Shown here: positions 26,880 through 31,701 of the stretch, piece by piece
How positions within the stretch are numbered: the first letter of the stretch is position 1
Layout of the letters: every line of letters begins with the position of its first letter
DNA from: Planctomycetota bacterium
GTDB taxonomy: Bacteria; Planctomycetota; Planctomycetia; Pirellulales; Pirellulaceae
Length of the DNA stretch: 31,701 nucleotides
Assembly (NCBI GenBank): GCA_024277285.1
Contig: JAJRVM010000102.1
Location: 1-31,701 of the forward strand
Direction of reading: 5' to 3'
Notes under the pieces: generated by a model
The model's database searches: none
Told to the model about the DNA's origin: nothing
Seen by the model: the letters and a program-made list of their open reading frames with translations, nothing else
Made by a program: the position numbers and the translations under genes

Positions 26880-26921
26880 CGTGGCACGGCACTCCGTGCC
26901 GTGAGCCCTGCGGATAAATAG
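26838..26921 (+). repeat. 42-bp tandem repeat covering a gene's C-terminus and stop
   Basis: Bases 26838-26879 (13 codons plus TAG) and 26880-26921 match at 35 of 42 positions and are in the same frame. The second copy would encode RGTALRAVSPADK and a stop, against SGTALRAVNPENK in the gene. Each copy contains the hairpin CACGGCAC-TCC-GTGCCGTG (26843-26861 and 26885-26903). This GC-rich palindrome looks like a REP-type element. Confidence 0.85.
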
Positions 26922-26991
26922 TGTTGTCACGAGAGATGAACGCCGAAGGTCGACGTTCGCCACAGGGACTGCGCCTGTTATGATAGAATCT

Positions 26992-27174
26992 GAATTGTCC
27001 CACAACGGCCAGCAGTTGGCTGGCCAGTTGGGGCAGCTCGTCACCAGCCGAGCGTGTTTGTGAGACTTCGGAAAACGTACGCATCGCTGCTTCGTCAACG
27101 CTGCTCGTGTTCTTGGTGATCTCCTGGGCGGCGGTAGCCGCTTGTTCCATGCCGCCGCTGATCGCCTCGACCTC
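26992..27174 (-). pseudogene. C-terminal remnant of a methyl-accepting chemotaxis protein
   Basis: The minus strand encodes about 61 residues with clear MCP signalling-domain character: EAISGGMEQAATAAQEITKN near its start, then SVDEAAMRTFSEVSQT and ending in LASQLLAVVGQF. That is the usual C-terminal end of an MCP coiled coil. The rest of the receptor (HAMP, tip, sensor) is absent. The open frame continues beyond this segment in both directions, but without MCP-like sequence. It lies antisense and immediately upstream of the start of the large secreted protein gene. No other chemotaxis gene is in the window. I read it as a decayed gene fragment. Confidence 0.7.
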
Positions 27175-27189
27175 ATGAGGGAAATCAGA

Positions 27190-30100
27190 ATGCCGTTTAT
27201 CCACACCACCATCGCGACGTTTTCACTCTTCTGTGTGACGTTTGTGGCAGGAGCCGCCGAGCCACTCGCACGGTCTTGGTTTCCCAAAGCCCCGCCGCTG
27301 CCGGTTGCGACCGGACAAGTGATTCGTGTCACCAACGTGCAACAACTGTTTCAAGCGGCTGAGGCGATTAAGCCGGGCGGCACGATCGTGGTTGCGGACG
27401 GCCACTACATGATGCCACGCTATTTTGAATTGCATACGGACAACGTGACGTTGCGGGGCGAATCGGGTGATCGTAACCGAGTCGTCTTGGATGGCGCCAA
27501 GAGTCGGCATGGAGAACTTGTCGGGTTTTCGAACTGCCGTGGCGCAACCGTTGCGGACCTGACGATTCAGAATATCAAATGGAACGGGTTCAAGATCAAT
27601 TCCAACAAGCACGCTACGCATATTACGATTCACAATTGTGTGATTCACAACATCTGGCAGCGCGGTGTGAAAGGCCCCGCAGTTGCCAAGCAGGACCGAG
27701 GTACCTTCTGGCCAACAGCCTGTCGCATCGAGTATTGCCTGTTCTACAACGATCGGCCGAAACAGTACTCGGACGATCCCGCCGACACGCCCGAGAACTT
27801 CCACGGTAACTACATTGGCGGGATCGATGTCATGTGTGCCCGGCAGTGGGTTATTGCCGACAACGTGTTCGTGGGAATTCATGGCCGGACGGGGGAAGGT
27901 CGTGGTGCCGTGTTCATGTGGCGAGGTTCGCTCGATTGTGTTATCGAGCGAAATATTGTCATTGATTGCGACTGTGGTATCTGCCTGGGGAATCACCACA
28001 TCCATCCGGATACTCAGTGGAATGCGCGCGGTTGCGTCGTGCGAAATAATTTTGTTACGCGTTGTACCGAGACCGGTATCTTAGCGGCGCACACGCGAGA
28101 TTGCCAGATTATCCACAACACGGTTCACGATCCCGACAGTCGCTTGAATCGTCTGATATGGGTACTGGACGACAATGATGGGCTGTTGGTTGCGAATAAC
28201 TTGCTCAGCGGGGCCAGCGTGCGCGATACGGGGTCCAGTAAGGTCATCAAGACTGATAACGTTTGGCAAAAGGACTTGGCGAGCCTTTTCGTGGACGCGA
28301 AAAACGGCAACCTGCACCTCAAGCATGCAGCGGCCCAGGTCGACGACCGGCTCGAAGCGGCCGCCACTGATATCGACGGTCATCGCCGCCCTGCCCTCCC
28401 CAGTGCTGGCGCGGACCAGTTCGCGACGGTCCCCGAGACACAACGGAAAACGACCGATGCAACGCAGCCATCACGTGGCAACGCTTCGGGCGGCGTACCC
28501 GATTGGGTTGAACCGATGCGCCAAGTCCATGCGGGGTTCCAAGGAACGCCAGGTTACGTTGCTCAGTTTGGTGATTCAATTACCTACTCGATGGCGTTCT
28601 GGTCAACGATGAGTTGGACCTATCCGGACCATTACCTGATCGGCAATGATGGCTTGCCCAAAACACCTCCGGGCCGGCGCTGGCGTGATATTTTGCTCGG
28701 GGCACGTGACAAAGGGCCGAAATTCGCCAACTACTCGGGGTGGCGAGTGGGGCAATTGCTTCGTGCGATGGATGACGTGCTTGAACGCGAGAAACCAGAG
28801 ATCGCGATGATCATGATTGGGAGCAACGACGTATCGGGCAAGGAAGTACCGAAGAAATATGGGGAACAACTCGCGGAAGTCGTCGACAAGTGCATTGCAG
28901 CCCATTGCGTGCCACTGTTGAGTACGATTCCGCCACGCCGCGGACGCCAGGAACTGGTGGTCCAGGTGAATCAGATTATTCGTGACCTGGCCGCGCGAAA
29001 ACACATACCGCTGGTCGACTTCTATGCCGAGTGCTTGCGCCACCGCCCGGGTGAAACCTGGGACGGTACCATTATTTCGTCCGATGGTGTGCATCCTTCG
29101 GGCGGCGAAAGCCACGTCTACACCGATGAGAACTTGCGCAAGTGTGGTTATGCGTTGCGGAATTGGCTTAACTTTCGGATGGTGCGGCAGATCTATTTCC
29201 GAGTGCTCCATCCTCTTGACGCGGTGCACGACGATTCGCCTGTCGAGGCCACTGAATCAACCGGCAGCACGGCGCCGGTCGGCGCGATGCGTGACGCGTC
29301 TGCTGCCCAAACGCATGGCACATCAAGTGCGAAAGGGAATGGGGCGCGGTCCTGGGCTGCGGTCTGCTCGCCACGAATCTTAGCACCCGGCGTGGCCGAT
29401 GCGTACAGTATGCGGACGTTCGGCAACTTCGTTCGTTGGCGCGATCTGGCACCGGACGCGAAGGCGTACGAAATCTATCGGTACCTGGCCGATACGAACA
29501 CCGGCCTGTTTCATATGAACGTGGTGGCGGAAGGCGACGATGGCCTGAGCGAGTTTGTGCAGATTCGCGATCCGGTCAAGATTATCAACGTCTATGGCTA
29601 TGCCTACTGCGGCATCTTGGGACCGACCATGGCCGGGGTCTGTGAGGGCGTTGGCTTGGGACCCGGCCGCATGCTGGTCCTACGCGATTGGAATCATGTG
29701 CTGGCCGAGACGTTCTACAACGACCGTTGGCACTATCTGGACCTTGATGTGCGCGCGGTGTTTCGCCGCACGAACGGGACCCTGGCATCCATGGACGAGG
29801 CGCGCCGGGACGCGTCATTGTGGCACGACCGTGGGCCTTTGTTCTTTCCGAACGACTCACTCGATGCGACTCGGGCCATCTATCAGAAGACGCCGGTCGA
29901 GACCTATTACGGGTTCCAGCAGTCGGGCCATACCATGGACTATGTGTTGCGACCTGGAGAGCGATTCACGCGTTGGTGGCAGCCACAGAGTGGACGCTGG
30001 CAACATCTGGAACGCTACAGTAAAGAACCGTGGTTGATCAAACTGCTTGAGTCGTCGCCACGTGGGCCCAAACCGAACCACCGTGATTTCTCGGTCCATA

Positions 30101-31245
30101 ACCATGGCAATGGCCGGTTCGTTTACGAGCCGAAGCTGACCGACAAATACTCTGATTTTGAACGCGGTGTCTATGACCGTACTAACGTGGTCGTGGCGGG
30201 CAAGGGGCTTGCGCTGCAACGTGATGGTCTCGGATCTGTGATCTTTGAAGTCCGTTCGCCCTATATCATCGTGCCTCAAGTGGGAGCGATGGACCGCGTG
30301 GATGACGATTGCCAGGCGTCTGTGGTTGAATTCAGCGGCCGCCATGTGACGGCAAGCTTGTCGGTCGATAACGGTCTGACCTGGCGATCGGTACCAGGCA
30401 ATGCTAACGGGGACTTGGCACGCGATGACAAGCAGGCTGGCACCGACGATCTCGTGACCACGATTGACTTGACCCGATGGGTCAGTGGCCGCTATGGATA
30501 CCTGCTAAAGCTAACGCTCGAGGGGCGAGCTGATGATGCCCTGTTGCGTCATTTGAAAATGACGACGTGGGTTCAGGTCGCACCGGCATCGCTCCCCACG
30601 CTGCACAAGGGACGCAACCAGATGACACTCGTTACCGGGGATCATTACGGCAAACAGACTCGCGTGGTCGAGGTGCGTTCACGTGCCAGTCGCCCTGAAC
30701 AGTTGCTTAAGTATCTTGTCGCGCCACCCAAGGATTACGACCCACTGCGAAAGTCGGCCCGGATTCACGGCAGTGTTACGGTCAAGGTAAGCCCGCCGCC
30801 AGGGACCAAGATCGCATGGTTCACCGCAACCGGACAGTTCAGGACCCATCAACGGGAAGCGGCGCGCAAGACGAAGAACCAGATGGCGTATGCCGTCGAG
30901 GAACCGGCCGATTTTCAAGTTGTTTACCAGGCCGACGTGCCGACGTATACCCAGCATTGGCACTACAACGCGGCGCGCGAAGTGATGCTCGACAAGCCAG
31001 CCAAGTCGCTGTTCGTGCGGTACGCGGGCGATCCGGCACTGAATAACTTCGCGATCTACGCGCATTGCTTGCCAGACCACGAGCCCGAACGATTGCCGGT
31101 ACGCGTGACGCACATCTGGAGCGAAGATGGTCAGCCGAAACAAATTGGCGTTACGCCCGGCCGAGACGGAAAATATGAAGTGACGGCCGATGGGCAACCG
31201 ACAAACGAATCGATCGAGCTGTCGGTCAAGAGTGTGCCGCGTTAG
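27190..31245 (+). CDS. Giant secreted protein: beta-helix, SGNH hydrolase and transglutaminase-like domains
   Basis: A 1351-aa exported protein. Residues 1-23 form a signal peptide ending at AGAAE. Residues about 40-400 are a right-handed parallel beta-helix, with repeated short strands and Asn-rich turns such as NNFVTRC and RNIVIDC, as in polysaccharide lyases. Residues about 440-665 are an SGNH/GDSL hydrolase: GDS at 461-463 (Ser463 nucleophile), GSND at 544-547, and DGVH at 632-635 (Asp632, His635). After a low-complexity linker (about 690-735), residues about 740-880 look transglutaminase-like, with Cys807 (YCG), His836 (NHV) and Asp851 (YLDLD) in the expected order. The last ~450 residues are beta-rich Ig-like domains. 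ATG 27190 is chosen because it starts the signal peptide and has GAGGG upstream. It may deacylate and bind a polysaccharide; the roles are inferred from folds. Confidence 0.85.
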   Translation: MPFIHTTIATFSLFCVTFVAGAAEPLARSWFPKAPPLPVATGQVIRVTNVQQLFQAAEAIKPGGTIVVADGHYMMPRYFELHTDNVTLRGESGDRNRVVLDGAKSRHGELVGFSNCRGATVADLTIQNIKWNGFKINSNKHATHITIHNCVIHNIWQRGVKGPAVAKQDRGTFWPTACRIEYCLFYNDRPKQYSDDPADTPENFHGNYIGGIDVMCARQWVIADNVFVGIHGRTGEGRGAVFMWRGSLDCVIERNIVIDCDCGICLGNHHIHPDTQWNARGCVVRNNFVTRCTETGILAAHTRDCQIIHNTVHDPDSRLNRLIWVLDDNDGLLVANNLLSGASVRDTGSSKVIKTDNVWQKDLASLFVDAKNGNLHLKHAAAQVDDRLEAAATDIDGHRRPALPSAGADQFATVPETQRKTTDATQPSRGNASGGVPDWVEPMRQVHAGFQGTPGYVAQFGDSITYSMAFWSTMSWTYPDHYLIGNDGLPKTPPGRRWRDILLGARDKGPKFANYSGWRVGQLLRAMDDVLEREKPEIAMIMIGSNDVSGKEVPKKYGEQLAEVVDKCIAAHCVPLLSTIPPRRGRQELVVQVNQIIRDLAARKHIPLVDFYAECLRHRPGETWDGTIISSDGVHPSGGESHVYTDENLRKCGYALRNWLNFRMVRQIYFRVLHPLDAVHDDSPVEATESTGSTAPVGAMRDASAAQTHGTSSAKGNGARSWAAVCSPRILAPGVADAYSMRTFGNFVRWRDLAPDAKAYEIYRYLADTNTGLFHMNVVAEGDDGLSEFVQIRDPVKIINVYGYAYCGILGPTMAGVCEGVGLGPGRMLVLRDWNHVLAETFYNDRWHYLDLDVRAVFRRTNGTLASMDEARRDASLWHDRGPLFFPNDSLDATRAIYQKTPVETYYGFQQSGHTMDYVLRPGERFTRWWQPQSGRWQHLERYSKEPWLIKLLESSPRGPKPNHRDFSVHNHGNGRFVYEPKLTDKYSDFERGVYDRTNVVVAGKGLALQRDGLGSVIFEVRSPYIIVPQVGAMDRVDDDCQASVVEFSGRHVTASLSVDNGLTWRSVPGNANGDLARDDKQAGTDDLVTTIDLTRWVSGRYGYLLKLTLEGRADDALLRHLKMTTWVQVAPASLPTLHKGRNQMTLVTGDHYGKQTRVVEVRSRASRPEQLLKYLVAPPKDYDPLRKSARIHGSVTVKVSPPPGTKIAWFTATGQFRTHQREAARKTKNQMAYAVEEPADFQVVYQADVPTYTQHWHYNAAREVMLDKPAKSLFVRYAGDPALNNFAIYAHCLPDHEPERLPVRVTHIWSEDGQPKQIGVTPGRDGKYEVTADGQPTNESIELSVKSVPR

Positions 31246-31320
31246 CGGCCACTACTTCGGCACAGGGCGAGGTGTTTGTTGGTTCGTTGCGCCAGAATTG
31301 AGAAAGTTTCTGCGCAATAA

Positions 31321-31700
31321 GCCCCGGTCGGTAACGCTGTGCAGCACTTTCGCAGCAGTATTCATGGGGTTTCGACGATTCCTTACGCCGAAGGCGTTGT
31401 ACTCCAAAGCCTGGGGTAAGCGCAGCCGCGCAGCGGCCCAGCGCCACCCTAGGCGATGGTTGGAGGAGATGACGTACGCGTCAGCGCGTTCCACAAAGCA
31501 TTCGGCGGTCGGTTCTTTCCTGTGGAACGCCTTCGGCGTACGTCTTCCGTGGTGGTTCTCCCAGGGTGCGCTCCGCAGCTGCGCCGCGCCGCGGCCCTGG
31601 GCTCTGGAGTACAACCGCTTCGCGGTAAAGAGCTAGGCCACAGCCCTGGGCGAACGAAACGCGCGGGAAGAAATGCTGCACAGCGTTAGCCGATAGGGGC
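31321..31700. repeat. Large imperfect palindromic repeat, about 380 bp
   Basis: The ends are inverted copies: 31321-31346 pairs with 31674-31700, including a perfect 15-bp core TAACGCTGTGCAGCA / TGCTGCACAGCGTTA. Nested inside, 31383-31415 pairs imperfectly with 31592-31627, and 31471-31494 pairs with 31522-31544. Small hairpins of the form CGCC-GAA-GGCG, CGCC-TTC-GGCG and CCGC-TTC-GCGG recur. Frames through it on both strands are open only because of composition. It looks like a member of the abundant palindromic intergenic repeats of Planctomycetes. The right end coincides with the window end, so it may extend further. The 75 bases between the preceding stop codon and this element show nothing notable. 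Confidence 0.75.
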
Positions 31701-31701
31701 G

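Noticed and set aside
26956..26984. TTCGCC-17-TATGAT promoter-like pair before the large secreted protein gene
   Set aside because: The -10 is good but the -35 matches only three of six bases, and it lies about 200 bases from the start, so I do not annotate it.
31190..31689. Several open frames of 66-148 codons in the terminal region
   Set aside because: They run through the palindromic repeat on both strands and reflect its composition, not coding.

Overview
The window looks like a chromosomal segment of a Planctomycete, probably Pirellulales-like. This is inferred from the gene repertoire and not from any marker gene. The repertoire includes a giant tandem UvrA, an SEC-C/TPR protein, an SSS symporter coupled to a secreted FAD-dependent oxidoreductase, an extracytoplasmic FMN-binding protein with NosR-like CxxxCP motifs, a CBM9-like protein, a very large secreted beta-helix protein, and GC-rich palindromic repeats between genes. 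No rRNA, tRNA, CRISPR array or intact transposase gene was seen.

Layout. 1-8.1 kb: an SDR-type epimerase/reductase (minus) lies divergent from a GNAT acyltransferase and a beta-ketoacyl-synthase-like protein (plus). These face a 1273-aa RND/MMPL exporter (minus). A KS-like protein, an acyltransferase, a reductase and a lipid-type exporter suggest a lipid-modification or export neighbourhood, but no acyl carrier protein is present. The KS-like protein has aspartate at all three catalytic Cys/His/His positions. A MITE-like 97-bp element with a CTAG duplication sits exactly at the exporter's stop codon. 8.8-12.2 kb: an SEC-C/TPR protein with a collagen-like tail, then ribD.

12.4-16.9 kb: a tightly coupled three-gene operon. 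An SSS symporter is followed by a 59-aa single-pass membrane protein, which overlaps its stop codon and has a perfect Shine-Dalgarno site. That protein overlaps by ATGA a secreted FAD-dependent oxidoreductase with flanking carbohydrate-binding-like domains. The layout suggests uptake of a product made or modified by the oxidoreductase. 17.0-18.8 kb: a membrane protein with two FMN-attachment motifs and two CxxxCP motifs, probably trans-membrane electron transfer.

18.9-26.0 kb: a 2357-aa protein made of two complete UvrA units plus a ~340-aa C-terminal extension, itself an internal duplication of a domain I do not recognise. 26.2-31.2 kb: a CBM9/DOMON-like protein whose last 13 codons and stop are tandemly duplicated just downstream, a decayed antisense remnant of a methyl-accepting chemotaxis protein, and a 1351-aa secreted protein combining a beta-helix, an SGNH hydrolase and a transglutaminase-like domain. 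The window ends in a ~380-bp imperfect palindrome that reaches the last bases.
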